Translations under genes and position numbers: made by a program
Part shown: positions 43,262 through 51,696 of the stretch, piece after piece
Layout: every line of letters begins with the position of its first letter
Position numbering within the stretch: the stretch's first letter is position 1
Notes under the pieces: generated by a model
Database searches by the model: none
What the model saw: only the letters and a program-made list of their open reading frames with translations
Told to the model about the DNA's origin: nothing
Source of the DNA: Halobacillus andaensis
Lineage (GTDB): Bacteria; Bacillota; Bacilli; Bacillales; Halobacillaceae
Assembly (NCBI RefSeq): GCF_014636475.1
Contig: NZ_BMEL01000003.1
Location: 1 to 64,000, forward strand
DNA: 64,000 nt
Reading direction: 5' to 3'

Positions 43262-43999
43262 TTAACTCCCTCGCTTTTCGCATGCGAACATTAGAAATAA
43301 AGGAATTCTCGTGCGTCGTTCATATTCCGCTTCCTCTAAAAGGTGACTGCTTGGTTTTCCCTCTCTCACATCGGTCACACGAAACCCTGTTTGCTGAAGA
43401 AGGTAAAAATAATCCTCAAACGTGCGATGATACTTAACGACGTGGTGCTGAATCCAAGGTTCTGTGCGCTTGCCCGTTTTAAAATAATCGTCAACAATCC
43501 AATCGGAACGTTTCCCCTCCTTACCCGCACTTTTCATGGAAGATGTAAGGACAGGGTGTTGAACAGAGAATACGAGCCTTCCACCCGCCCGAAGAGTTCG
43601 TTGGATTTTATGGAGTACGTTTTGAAGGTCTTTTATATAATGAAAAACTAACCGGGAGATCACGAGATCAAAGGCTTCCTCCCGATATTCCCAATCCTCT
43701 AAAGACGAACGTATTACATCTCCGTTAACGCCCTCTAGATTAGCTTTGGCAACTTTCATCATATTAGCTGAATCATCAACCCCCAAGTACCAGGCACAGC
43801 CTCTATTTACTAATTCCTGTCCAAATCGTCCATCACCACACCCCAAATCTAGTATGTTCTTACCTATCACCTTACCAAGCAGTTCATTGAAGACGGGTTC
43901 TTCTATTGAATGATTAGGACTCTCTTTCCGGTTTCTTCGTTTTAAATATGTAGTAAAAAATTCATTCTGATCATAAACGGATGAACCTTTATATTCCAT
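43262..43999 (-). CDS. Class I SAM-dependent methyltransferase
   Basis: A 245-residue methyltransferase (Methyltransf_11/25 type). Motif I is ILDLGCGDGRFGQEL (about 50), the acidic residue after beta-2 is in YLGVDDSANMM, and motif IV-like FDLVISRLVFHYI is present. The C-terminal part HHVVKYHRTFEDYFYLLQQTGF is typical of small-molecule methyltransferases. GGAGGGAGTTACTTC precedes the ATG. It stands alone beside gene debris; substrate unknown. Confidence 0.85.
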   Translation of the reverse strand: MEYKGSSVYDQNEFFTTYLKRRNRKESPNHSIEEPVFNELLGKVIGKNILDLGCGDGRFGQELVNRGCAWYLGVDDSANMMKVAKANLEGVNGDVIRSSLEDWEYREEAFDLVISRLVFHYIKDLQNVLHKIQRTLRAGGRLVFSVQHPVLTSSMKSAGKEGKRSDWIVDDYFKTGKRTEPWIQHHVVKYHRTFEDYFYLLQQTGFRVTDVREGKPSSHLLEEAEYERRTRIPLFLMFACEKRGS

Positions 44000-44184
44000 G
44001 AAGTAACTCCCTCCTTCTGTTCTTCTTCCTCCCCATTCGACGTTGACTCTGTAAGTCCTTCCTAATCTATAAAAAGATAATCATCATATTTGTCACACAC
44101 AAATTCTAGGAGTATAATTTTTCATTAGGTCACTAAATAATGAGAGTCTTATAGATTTCCGTTTTACATAGAGGAGGACTAGCT

Positions 44185-45600
44185 ATGGCACAAAATTACA
44201 GCAAAGTATTAATTGCTGCTTTATTAATTTCTGGTTCATTTATTACCATTTTAAACCAGACACTTATGATTACGGCAATCCCTCCTATTATGGAGGAAAT
44301 GAATATAACAGCTAACACAGGCCAGTGGTTAACCACTGTCTTTATGCTTGTTAATGGGATTATGATTCCAATCAGCGCATTCTTAATTGAAAAATTCACG
44401 ACAAGGCAGCTCTTTATGACGGCAATGGGAGTCTTTGCTGCAGGTACAATAGTCGGAGGGCTTGCCACTAATTTCCCTGTACTATTAACTGGACGAATTA
44501 TCCAATCGGCTGGGGCCGGTGTGATGCTGCCCTTAATGCAAACCGTCTTCCTTCTCATTTTCCCTGTTGAAAAGAGAGGAGCCGCCATGGGTTACATTGG
44601 GCTTGTCATTTCTTTTGCGCCTGCGATTGGCCCAACACTATCAGGCTGGGTTACCGCAAATTACTCATGGCGCTATCTATTTTGGTTCATATTCCCGCTA
44701 ACCATTATAATGATCGTCATCGCGTATAAAATCCTAAGAAATGTTACCGAACTTAAAAACCCTAAAGTCGATCCTATTTCTATTATTTTATCTTCCTTTG
44801 GGTTTGGTGGATTGTTATATGGATTTACGAGCGCCGGAAATAATGGCTGGGACAGTCCGATTACAATTGGCACTTTAGCTGCAGGGACAATCATCCTATT
44901 CATCTTTATTCTTCGTCAGCTGCGTATGCACCACCCGATGCTTGAGTTTCGTGTATTTAAACTACGGACATTTACGATTACAACGATCATTGGTATGGTC
45001 AGCTTTATGGGATTAATCGGAGCTGAAACATTAATTCCATTATACATGCAAAACATGAGAAACTTTACGGCCTTAGAATCGGGCTTAGTCTTATTACCGG
45101 GAGCGCTCATTTCCGGGTTGATGTCGCCTATTACAGGAAGGATTTTTGACCGGATCGGTGCCCGCTCACTTGCCATCGTTGGTCTTACGATAATGACGGG
45201 CTCGTCTCTTGCTCTAGGATTGCTTGATACAGAAACTTCATTATCTTACCTTATGATTGCCTACGCCATTCGGATGTTCGGACTTTCTATGGTGATGATG
45301 CCTGTAACAACTGCTGGACTAAATGAACTGCCTCCTAAACTTATCCCTCACGGAGCAGCGATGAATAATACGATGCGACAGATTGCAGCATCGGTCGGTA
45401 CTGCGATTCTTGTAACGGTGATGACCACAACAGCTATGACCGCTGAACAGCAGCAGACAACCGAAACACCGGAAATTTTCGGGGTGAACTTTGCATTTAT
45501 GGTGGTCACTGCGTTAACCTTTATCGCATTAATATTATCAATATTTGTAAGAAGAACTTCTCCACCCACTGATGAAGAATGGGATGCCCGGCAAAAATAA
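44185..45600 (+). CDS. MFS multidrug efflux transporter (DHA2, 14 helices)
   Basis: A 471-residue proton-driven exporter of the EmrB/QacA (LmrB-like) family. About 14 hydrophobic segments are visible. Motif A-like sequence lies between helices 2 and 3 (SAFLIEKFTTRQLF), and GRIIQSAGAGVMLPLMQTV is the conserved motif in helix 4. A central GPTLSGWVTANYSWRYLFW (motif C region) and a second-half motif A, GRIFDRIGARSLA, follow. GAGGAGGACTAGCT precedes the ATG. No adjacent regulator is present. Substrate unknown. Confidence 0.9.
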   Translation: MAQNYSKVLIAALLISGSFITILNQTLMITAIPPIMEEMNITANTGQWLTTVFMLVNGIMIPISAFLIEKFTTRQLFMTAMGVFAAGTIVGGLATNFPVLLTGRIIQSAGAGVMLPLMQTVFLLIFPVEKRGAAMGYIGLVISFAPAIGPTLSGWVTANYSWRYLFWFIFPLTIIMIVIAYKILRNVTELKNPKVDPISIILSSFGFGGLLYGFTSAGNNGWDSPITIGTLAAGTIILFIFILRQLRMHHPMLEFRVFKLRTFTITTIIGMVSFMGLIGAETLIPLYMQNMRNFTALESGLVLLPGALISGLMSPITGRIFDRIGARSLAIVGLTIMTGSSLALGLLDTETSLSYLMIAYAIRMFGLSMVMMPVTTAGLNELPPKLIPHGAAMNNTMRQIAASVGTAILVTVMTTTAMTAEQQQTTETPEIFGVNFAFMVVTALTFIALILSIFVRRTSPPTDEEWDARQK

Positions 45601-45611
45601 TGCACAAAAAT

Positions 45612-45652
45612 AGCACGAGAGAACGATCACCATCGTTTTCTCGTGCTTTACT
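45612..45652. terminator. Bidirectional terminator after the MFS gene
   Basis: A 16-bp stem with one G-T-type mismatch (45612-45627 with 45632-45647) around a 4-base loop, with A's before and T's after. It also closes the acidic lipoprotein gene. Confidence 0.8.
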
Positions 45653-45664
45653 TATACTCTCCAA

Positions 45665-45892
45665 TTACCCATCTTCATCGGAATCTTCTTCATCTTCATT
45701 CATGTCATCATCTTCGTCCATTTCATCGTCTTCCATATTCTCTTCTTCTGATCCGTCATCTTCCATACCATCGTCTTCGTTTTCTTCCATATCCTCCATC
45801 TCATCTTCCTCTACAGGCTCCTCATCTCCGCAGGCGACCAATAATGTCATAGCAAACAACGCGGCAACACCTTTTAACCACCACTTATTAAT
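45665..45892 (-). CDS. Small, extremely acidic lipoprotein with apparent AUU start
   Basis: A 75-residue lipoprotein. Read from the ATT at 45890-45892, the N-terminus is NKWWLKGVAALFAMTLLVAC after the initiator, a proper lipoprotein signal peptide with lipobox LVAC (Cys about 21). The remaining ~54 residues are almost only Asp, Glu, Met and Asn. GGAGG lies 7 bases before the ATT. No ATG, GTG or TTG occurs between that site and an upstream in-frame stop. A TTG further in (45859) would leave only 8 residues before the Cys. A role in cation binding at the membrane surface is a guess. Confidence 0.65.
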   Translation of the reverse strand: MNKWWLKGVAALFAMTLLVACGDEEPVEEDEMEDMEENEDDGMEDDGSEEENMEDDEMDEDDDMNEDEEDSDEDG

Positions 45893-45995
45893 AAGGCATC
45901 CTCCTAAAAAGTAGTTTCACAGGTAAGATACCCAGTAGTTTACAGTTAAAACCAAAAATTACATACTGTAACACTATCATTACATTGAATTAAGA

Positions 45996-46805
45996 TTACT
46001 TAACAACTAAACTGTATAATCTCGGCACCTGGACTCTCATTACTTCTTTATCTGTCCGCCATTCGAAAATGGGGCCTACTCCACCGTATTCAAAAGAAGC
46101 GATCCAAGGCTCGCTCCATGCCCCTTGTTTTATGTTCATTAAGGTCCATTCAGCCAGCTTCCAATCGGCTTCAGTCATCGGCATACTATCTTTGTATTTC
46201 CCATCTTTCTTCTGTATGCCTGTAATATGCAATTCTTTTAACCGATCAACAGGGAAGCGGCTGATATAGGTATACACATCCTCCCCGGAGTAATAGCACG
46301 TCATTTGCGCATGAGCAATATCTAATAACAGCCCGCACTTTGTTTCATAGACAATATCACAAATCACTTCTGGGGTTACGATCGCTTGCAGCATATCACT
46401 GTTCTTATCACGGTAGACTACATTTTCAAGAATAACCCGCTCCGCCCCAAATCGTTCGACCACCTGTTGGATATCCTTTATGACCAGATTTTTCACTTGT
46501 TCTATATCTTTTTCCTTAAGGCTGTCACTCCTAATAGAAGGGAAATCTTTAGAGTAAGCGACTAAATGCAAGTTTACAAATGGTGTAGGGGTTTGATTAA
46601 GAAACTCTTCCACTTGATGCCAATCGATCGAATCCATATTACCTTGACCTGCATTTAAATCAAAATGGACATAGGCGGGTCTGCTTTTCTCGGCTTGCTG
46701 AACCAACCCTTTATCGAAATCCGGACATTTAAACAAGTCTATATTGATCATTGATTGATCGATTAATTGTTGAGCTTCAGGAGAATAATTAATAGCAAAC
46801 TTCAT
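45996..46805 (-). CDS. TIM-barrel protein (xylose isomerase/DUF692-like)
   Basis: A 269-residue soluble protein with beta-strand motifs of a sugar-isomerase-type TIM barrel: VNLHLVAYSKD, ERVILENVVYRD, CGLLLDIAHAQMT, KELHITGIQKKDG and IASFEYGGVG. Metal-type Glu, Asp and His residues lie at strand ends, as in AP-endonuclease-2/DUF692 proteins. AGGAAAGGGG precedes the ATG. It starts 36 bases after the metallophosphoesterase gene and is probably co-transcribed. Substrate unknown. Confidence 0.7.
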   Translation of the reverse strand: MKFAINYSPEAQQLIDQSMINIDLFKCPDFDKGLVQQAEKSRPAYVHFDLNAGQGNMDSIDWHQVEEFLNQTPTPFVNLHLVAYSKDFPSIRSDSLKEKDIEQVKNLVIKDIQQVVERFGAERVILENVVYRDKNSDMLQAIVTPEVICDIVYETKCGLLLDIAHAQMTCYYSGEDVYTYISRFPVDRLKELHITGIQKKDGKYKDSMPMTEADWKLAEWTLMNIKQGAWSEPWIASFEYGGVGPIFEWRTDKEVMRVQVPRLYSLVVK

Positions 46806-46841
46806 TCTAGTTCCCCTTTCCTAGTGGCAAATGGAGTTGAC

Positions 46842-47552
46842 TTAAGCATTTCGATATTTAGCGTGAAGAAGTTCATCCCGATACTTATTATACGCAGGAA
46901 GATCTACTTTTCGGGATAACTCTAATTCGGCTTCACGGTCATAGTCCACTCGAATAAATTGAATCGCATTCGTGTTATACGAGCCATCGATTATGGCATA
47001 AGAAGCAGAGGTTAAATCTAACGAATTGCCCACACTTCCTGTGTTACATAAGATCCCACACTCATACGTATGTAAAAAAGTAGTATGGACATCCCCGTAA
47101 AATACAATATCAGGAGGTTGGGTCACTCCCGTGTGGTCACTGTTTTCAAACATCGTGAGGCGTTTTTCTATAGAATGGAAAGGAAGAATTCTCTCAAACT
47201 CGCTTCTAGGGGAAGCATGGAAGAACCTGAGCAGCTGGCCGTTTAATTCTAAATCAATATGAAACGGCAGAGATTCTAAATAATCATAATCGTTTTTCGT
47301 GAGGCGGTCTTGAAACCATCGAATAAAGTCATTTTCAGCTGGATTTTGTATAAATACATCCCAATTGCCACGTACAACCTTCTCACAGTTTTCACGAATG
47401 ACCTGGATGCATTCTGATCCCTGCGGCCCTTTACCAATCAAATCTCCCAGGCAAAAGATTCTCTTGATCCCTCTCTGATGTATATCTTTTATAACGGCGT
47501 CTAATGCGCTTTTATTTCCATGAATATCAGATATTACTGCAATTTTTGTCAT
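46842..47552 (-). CDS. Calcineurin-like metallophosphoesterase
   Basis: A 236-residue phosphoesterase with the full metal-binding set: AVISDIHGNKSAL (D-x-H), FCLGDLIGKGP (GD), VRGNWDVF (GNxD replacing GNH[D/E]), FFHASPR, and YGDVHTTF with NTGSVGNS. It resembles YfcE/symmetrical Ap4A-hydrolase-like proteins of the Metallophos_2 type. AAGGTGGAATAGAGC precedes the ATG. It is the first of a probable two-gene unit with the TIM-barrel gene. Substrate unknown. Confidence 0.87.
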   Translation of the reverse strand: MTKIAVISDIHGNKSALDAVIKDIHQRGIKRIFCLGDLIGKGPQGSECIQVIRENCEKVVRGNWDVFIQNPAENDFIRWFQDRLTKNDYDYLESLPFHIDLELNGQLLRFFHASPRSEFERILPFHSIEKRLTMFENSDHTGVTQPPDIVFYGDVHTTFLHTYECGILCNTGSVGNSLDLTSASYAIIDGSYNTNAIQFIRVDYDREAELELSRKVDLPAYNKYRDELLHAKYRNA

Positions 47553-47777
47553 GCTCTATTCCACCTTGCTCATTCATTTATATTCTAATACCCTAAATAA
47601 TTACCTACACTCTACAATTCTTTAAAGTTAGGCTGTTTTCCTGCTCGCTCTTAATCTTTTACCTTTGGTAAATTTCAGTGTTGATAGTTTACGATAAATA
47701 ATGAAGGAGACAAGTATAGGAAGAGACTTCACAGATGACAACCGAGGTGATTTTCCACCCTATAAAACCTAAACAAA

Positions 47778-47816
47778 AAAAGCAAGGTATACGCTGGTTA
47801 TGTATACCTTGCTTCC
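47778..47816 (-). terminator. Terminator of the mtl operon
   Basis: AAGCAAGGTATAC (47780-47792) pairs perfectly with GTATACCTTGCTT (47802-47814). On the minus strand a seven-T run follows. Confidence 0.88.
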
Positions 47817-47820
47817 TTAT

Positions 47821-48960
47821 TTAATGATTAAAGTGTTGTTCTACAAGCTTTACGACGGGATGATTCTCAGGCAATTCAGACACTTGAAGCAGCGTAGGGA
47901 TTTCGCCTTTATCTTTGATAGACTGCTGAAGTTCACGTGATTCCTCATCGTTTGGATCGTTAAACTGAAGAGCCGCTGCAATGACGCCTGACAAATAGAC
48001 AGGTTCTTTTTGAATCAGGTCTACATATTCTACAGATGGACGAATTAAACGATCCTTAGGTCCCAGCTTACGTTTCGGTCCTCTCCCAACACGGGTGACT
48101 TCATCTGAAATACTTGGATTTTTAAAGCGTTCAATAATTTTATTCGTGTAGGCCTCGTGATCCTCACGTTTGAATTGATATTTTTCAATTAATACTGCAC
48201 CCGTTTCCGATAACGTGCCGCGAACTTTCTCGACGACTGTTTCATCGTCCATCGCTTCTTTTATCGTTTCCAGGCCGTGCTGGCGCCCTAAATAAGCCGC
48301 TGCTGCATGCCCTGTATTCACAGTGAACAGCTTACGTTCGATATAGGGGGTAAGATCTTCTACATAAGTGATTCCTGTTACATTTGGCTGCTCACCTTTA
48401 ATGTCTTTTGTTTCTACAACCCATTCATAAAAAGGCTCTACTTCAACGGTTAAAGGATTCTCATGCTTTTGATCAGGTACGATTCGATCGACTGCCGCAT
48501 TTGGAAAGCCGTATAGTCGATCGCAATCCCTTTGTTCTCCCTGACGTAAATGTTTATACACATGTTCCATTAGTTCAGAGCTGCCGCCAATCATATTTTC
48601 ACAAGCGATTATATTTAACGGTGTCTTATTCGTTTCTAAACGTCTCTGCAGCCCTTTTGAGATCACTGGGGCTACGATGGGGAGAATATTTGCCCCAACC
48701 GCTGTTGTAATTAAATCTGCTTCGGTGATCAGCTTGATGATATCGTCTTCATCATACTTACTGTTTATACCCGATACGTTTTTTACGTTTACCACTTGAT
48801 CAGCACCGGCTAAACGAACGTCATACGATTTTTCACGATTTAAAGCTTCAATCACTTGATCATTTACATCAACAAAGATTGTTTCATACCCAGATTGATC
48901 CAATAGCATCCCAATAAATCCTCGTCCAATATTGCCAGCTCCAAAATGAATAGCTTTCAT
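47821..48960 (-). CDS. mtlD: Mannitol-1-phosphate 5-dehydrogenase
   Basis: Oxidises mannitol-1-phosphate to fructose-6-phosphate with NAD. In 379 residues the N-terminal KAIHFGAGNIGRGFIGMLL is the dinucleotide motif. ACENMIGGSSELMEHV and GFPNAAVDRIVP follow. Catalytic Lys/His are in ERKLFTVNTGHAAAAYLG. GAGGTGAGCTAA, overlapping the mtlF stop, precedes the ATG. It is the last gene of mtlA-mtlR-mtlF-mtlD and is closed by a strong terminator. Confidence 0.97.
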   Translation of the reverse strand: MKAIHFGAGNIGRGFIGMLLDQSGYETIFVDVNDQVIEALNREKSYDVRLAGADQVVNVKNVSGINSKYDEDDIIKLITEADLITTAVGANILPIVAPVISKGLQRRLETNKTPLNIIACENMIGGSSELMEHVYKHLRQGEQRDCDRLYGFPNAAVDRIVPDQKHENPLTVEVEPFYEWVVETKDIKGEQPNVTGITYVEDLTPYIERKLFTVNTGHAAAAYLGRQHGLETIKEAMDDETVVEKVRGTLSETGAVLIEKYQFKREDHEAYTNKIIERFKNPSISDEVTRVGRGPKRKLGPKDRLIRPSVEYVDLIQKEPVYLSGVIAAALQFNDPNDEESRELQQSIKDKGEIPTLLQVSELPENHPVVKLVEQHFNH

Positions 48961-49398
48961 TTAGCTCACCTCATTAAAAATAGCTAGAACGTCCTCTTTC
49001 GTATCTGCAGCTAGAATCTTATCAATATTCTCTTCTTCGGAGCACACAATGGCGATTTGGGAAAGTACTTCTAAATGGTCGTCCCCTTTACCAGCAATCC
49101 CGATCAAAAGTTTCACAATATTTCCGTCCCCAAAATCTACCCCATCAGGTACTGTAACAATTGAAATGCCAGTTTCTTTTACAGATTTTTTTGCATCCTC
49201 CGTTCCATGAGGAATAGCAACTTGATTACCCATAAACGTAGATGTTAATTCTTCCCGCTTTAACATTTCATCAATATAGTCAGAAGAGACATATCCTTGG
49301 TCTTGCAGGATTTTCCCAGTAAAACGAATCGCTTCCTCTTTGTTGCTTAATCCTACGTTTAGTTCGATATTGTTGGTTGTTAAAATATTTTCAGACAT
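48961..49398 (-). CDS. mtlF: Mannitol-specific PTS EIIA component
   Basis: A 145-residue cytosolic phosphocarrier that accepts phosphate from HPr and passes it to the EIIB domain of MtlA. The phospho-His is in NQVAIPHGTEDAKKSV (about 64). The fold begins with NIELNVGLSNKEEAIRFTGKIL, typical of EIIA-Mtl/Fru. GAGGAGAATGATGT precedes the ATG. It directly abuts mtlD and starts 16 bases after mtlR, so it belongs to the same operon. Confidence 0.95.
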   Translation of the reverse strand: MSENILTTNNIELNVGLSNKEEAIRFTGKILQDQGYVSSDYIDEMLKREELTSTFMGNQVAIPHGTEDAKKSVKETGISIVTVPDGVDFGDGNIVKLLIGIAGKGDDHLEVLSQIAIVCSEEENIDKILAADTKEDVLAIFNEVS

Positions 49399-49414
49399 AC
49401 ATCATTCTCCTCTT

Positions 49415-51508
49415 TTAAAGTAATTCTTTTTTAAAAAACTGGTGAAGCTGATTTGACAGATAGTGCATGATCTTATCCTCTTCTTGAGATTGCAGCGTCT
49501 CAATTCCTTTTGGATCATCTACAATTAAGGAACTTAGAAAACTTAACACTTCGAGGGACTCTTTGTTTATCTCTTGGGGAGCCAGCATGAGAAGAATGGT
49601 CGAAGCATCAACTTCTGTTCCATCCATTCCTTTGATCGAAATAGGCTCATCTATGACATGCACGGTAAAGGAAGGCTGCTTCACTTCCTTGGCTCGTGCA
49701 TGATACAAAGCAAGCTTCGTATCAGGAATCCCCAAACCTCCGACTTTTTCGCGATCCGTCAATGCTTGCAGCACAGCATCCGCACTTTCAATCACATCTG
49801 CTTCCTCTAATACGTGACAAGCAGTTTGTAGAATTTCCGCAGCCTCTTCTCCTTTCACTTGATAGACAGATAATGAACCTAACAATTGATGAACGGCTGT
49901 TGCATAGCGCTGTACGGACAAGACGGAATTCTGAATACTTTTCATTGTTTCGTCCTGTTGTACCGCTTCTTTCTTCACTTGCTTTGTTTGCTTGGTCACT
50001 TTTTTCCGTCGTATGGCGTGTTCAATTTTATGAACATCGGCGGACGGAAGCATAGGATTCACATGGATATAGTCTTTAAAATCAACTAACCCTACAGTCG
50101 AAACGACGAGATCAAACGCTGAAGGATCGATGTTCTTTAACTCAAAAAGTGATTCATGTTCGACTTCCTCGATTTCTTTAAACTGCTGGCTCAGTTTGGC
50201 AGCTAAAATTTTAGCTGTACCTATACCGCTTGAACAAACGACAAGGGCTCGAAGACCCTTCACTTCCTCATCATTTAATAAAGCAGAAGCGAAATGCATC
50301 ACAAGAAAAGCCGTTTCTTCCTTTGGAAAGTGAAACTCTGGAAAAACATGACGAACCGCGTTTTCAACAATTTGAAATAATTCTTCATAGTCCTCTTCAA
50401 TTTGCTTCTTTAGAGGATTTTGAATATCCATTTTCTGTTGAAGACGGTAAACGCTGGGTTTAAGGTGAACGACTAAATCATTTAATAAATAAGGGGAGTC
50501 ATGTAAGTTCACACCGACTTCCTTCGAAACAAATTCAATTAATTGTTTCGCTTTAAAAGCTACGCTTAAACTTGTCGCTTCTAAGAAGGAATCTTGATTG
50601 TAGCGAGCTTTAGCCCCCATTAGATGCATTGTAATATACCCTGTTTCCGCTTCAGGCAGGTTCAGTTCAAATGTTTCTTCAAGCTTTCTTATTAGCTGGC
50701 TGGCCATCTCAAACTCTTGGGTTTGCCGCAGTTCTTCTAGATACTCTTCAGCCATCTCGATCATCTCACCTTTTTGAATACGCTCGATGGCAAGAGCCAA
50801 GTGAATGACCAATCCTAAATAAGCACTATCTGCTAGATCATAGGCTAAAGAAGAGCGAATCCCTTCAACACTGCGTTCAATGACTGAAAGCTTTTCTTTA
50901 TCAACAAGTCCTAGTAATTGATCGGAAACCGTGTCGACCGTGGAGGTAGAAGAGTTTCCGATATTTTCTCTTAAAATGTTTAATAAATCTAACTCATCCA
51001 TGTGGCGCATAATCAAAAATCCAATGGCTTCGCGTATTTTAGCTTCTTCCCCTTGAATTTCTACTCCATACCCGCGTTTTCTTATTAGAGTAAGATGGAA
51101 GCCGTATAGATCATCTTCAATTTTATCGAGGTCGTTACTAATGGTTGCTACCGTAACCCCTAGCTCATTCGCTAATGAAAGCAGTTTGATCGGCTCTCTC
51201 GCTTCAAGTAAACGAGATAACACCATAACGTGCCGCTCCTCAGGCGTGTAATCTAGTGTGGAAAGCTGATTAATTTCCATCCTTAGCAAGTCTTTCTGCT
51301 TTACCTCACCATGAAGGACAAGTCCGCTTCCTGACTTCTTTTCAAGTCTTAGTTTATAGGAGGATAATAGATCTTCTACACCTTTTAAATCACGATGCAC
51401 TGTACGGGAGCTTACATCCAATTCATCAGCAATTGCCTTTACGGTAATTTCACTTTGAGCGTTTAATAACAACTGTAAAATCTTACGCTCTCTCGCTGTC
51501 ATATACAT
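49415..51508 (-). CDS. mtlR: Mannitol operon activator MtlR
   Basis: A PTS-controlled transcription activator, 697 residues. N-terminal HTH domains (about 1-160; ERKILQLLLNAQSEITVKAIADELDVSSRTVHRDL) are followed by PRD1 (about 185-295) and PRD2 (about 300-405). An EIIB-Gat-like domain has Cys in LVVCSSGIGTAKI (about 420), and an EIIA-like domain (about 545-690) has the His of TKLALYHAR. Phosphorylation of these sites by PTS proteins couples activity to mannitol and glucose supply. GGAGGTGGAAGCGAA precedes the ATG. It lies between mtlA and mtlF, as in Geobacillus. Confidence 0.95.
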   Translation of the reverse strand: MYMTARERKILQLLLNAQSEITVKAIADELDVSSRTVHRDLKGVEDLLSSYKLRLEKKSGSGLVLHGEVKQKDLLRMEINQLSTLDYTPEERHVMVLSRLLEAREPIKLLSLANELGVTVATISNDLDKIEDDLYGFHLTLIRKRGYGVEIQGEEAKIREAIGFLIMRHMDELDLLNILRENIGNSSTSTVDTVSDQLLGLVDKEKLSVIERSVEGIRSSLAYDLADSAYLGLVIHLALAIERIQKGEMIEMAEEYLEELRQTQEFEMASQLIRKLEETFELNLPEAETGYITMHLMGAKARYNQDSFLEATSLSVAFKAKQLIEFVSKEVGVNLHDSPYLLNDLVVHLKPSVYRLQQKMDIQNPLKKQIEEDYEELFQIVENAVRHVFPEFHFPKEETAFLVMHFASALLNDEEVKGLRALVVCSSGIGTAKILAAKLSQQFKEIEEVEHESLFELKNIDPSAFDLVVSTVGLVDFKDYIHVNPMLPSADVHKIEHAIRRKKVTKQTKQVKKEAVQQDETMKSIQNSVLSVQRYATAVHQLLGSLSVYQVKGEEAAEILQTACHVLEEADVIESADAVLQALTDREKVGGLGIPDTKLALYHARAKEVKQPSFTVHVIDEPISIKGMDGTEVDASTILLMLAPQEINKESLEVLSFLSSLIVDDPKGIETLQSQEEDKIMHYLSNQLHQFFKKELL

Positions 51509-51654
51509 TTCGCTTCCACCTCCTCTCTTTGTGACACCATTTAACTTTTAAGTGTTTCTTCTCTTTCATCATATGCCTTTTAATCCCTTCAAAACAATGA
51601 TAAGAAAACAAACTTCCTTCACGCTTATTGTTGCCAAAACTTAATAGTGGTATC

Positions 51655-51696
51655 GAAAGAAAGAGCCTGAATTGCTCCAGACTCTTTAGCTCTTTT
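51655..51696 (-). terminator. Attenuating hairpin between mtlA and mtlR
   Basis: On the minus strand AAAGAG(T)CTG and CAG(G)CTCTTT pair with an 8-base loop, then CTTTC. It is a weak terminator that could reduce read-through. An MtlR-half-site-like TTGTTGCCAAAA lies nearby at about 51629-51640. Confidence 0.5.

Noticed and set aside
44196-45176. Three minus-strand frames antisense to the MFS gene
   Set aside because: Shadows of a long hydrophobic coding sequence.
45579-45914. Ser-rich open frame
   Set aside because: Simply the complement of the acidic lipoprotein; the Ser runs come from reversed Asp/Glu codons.
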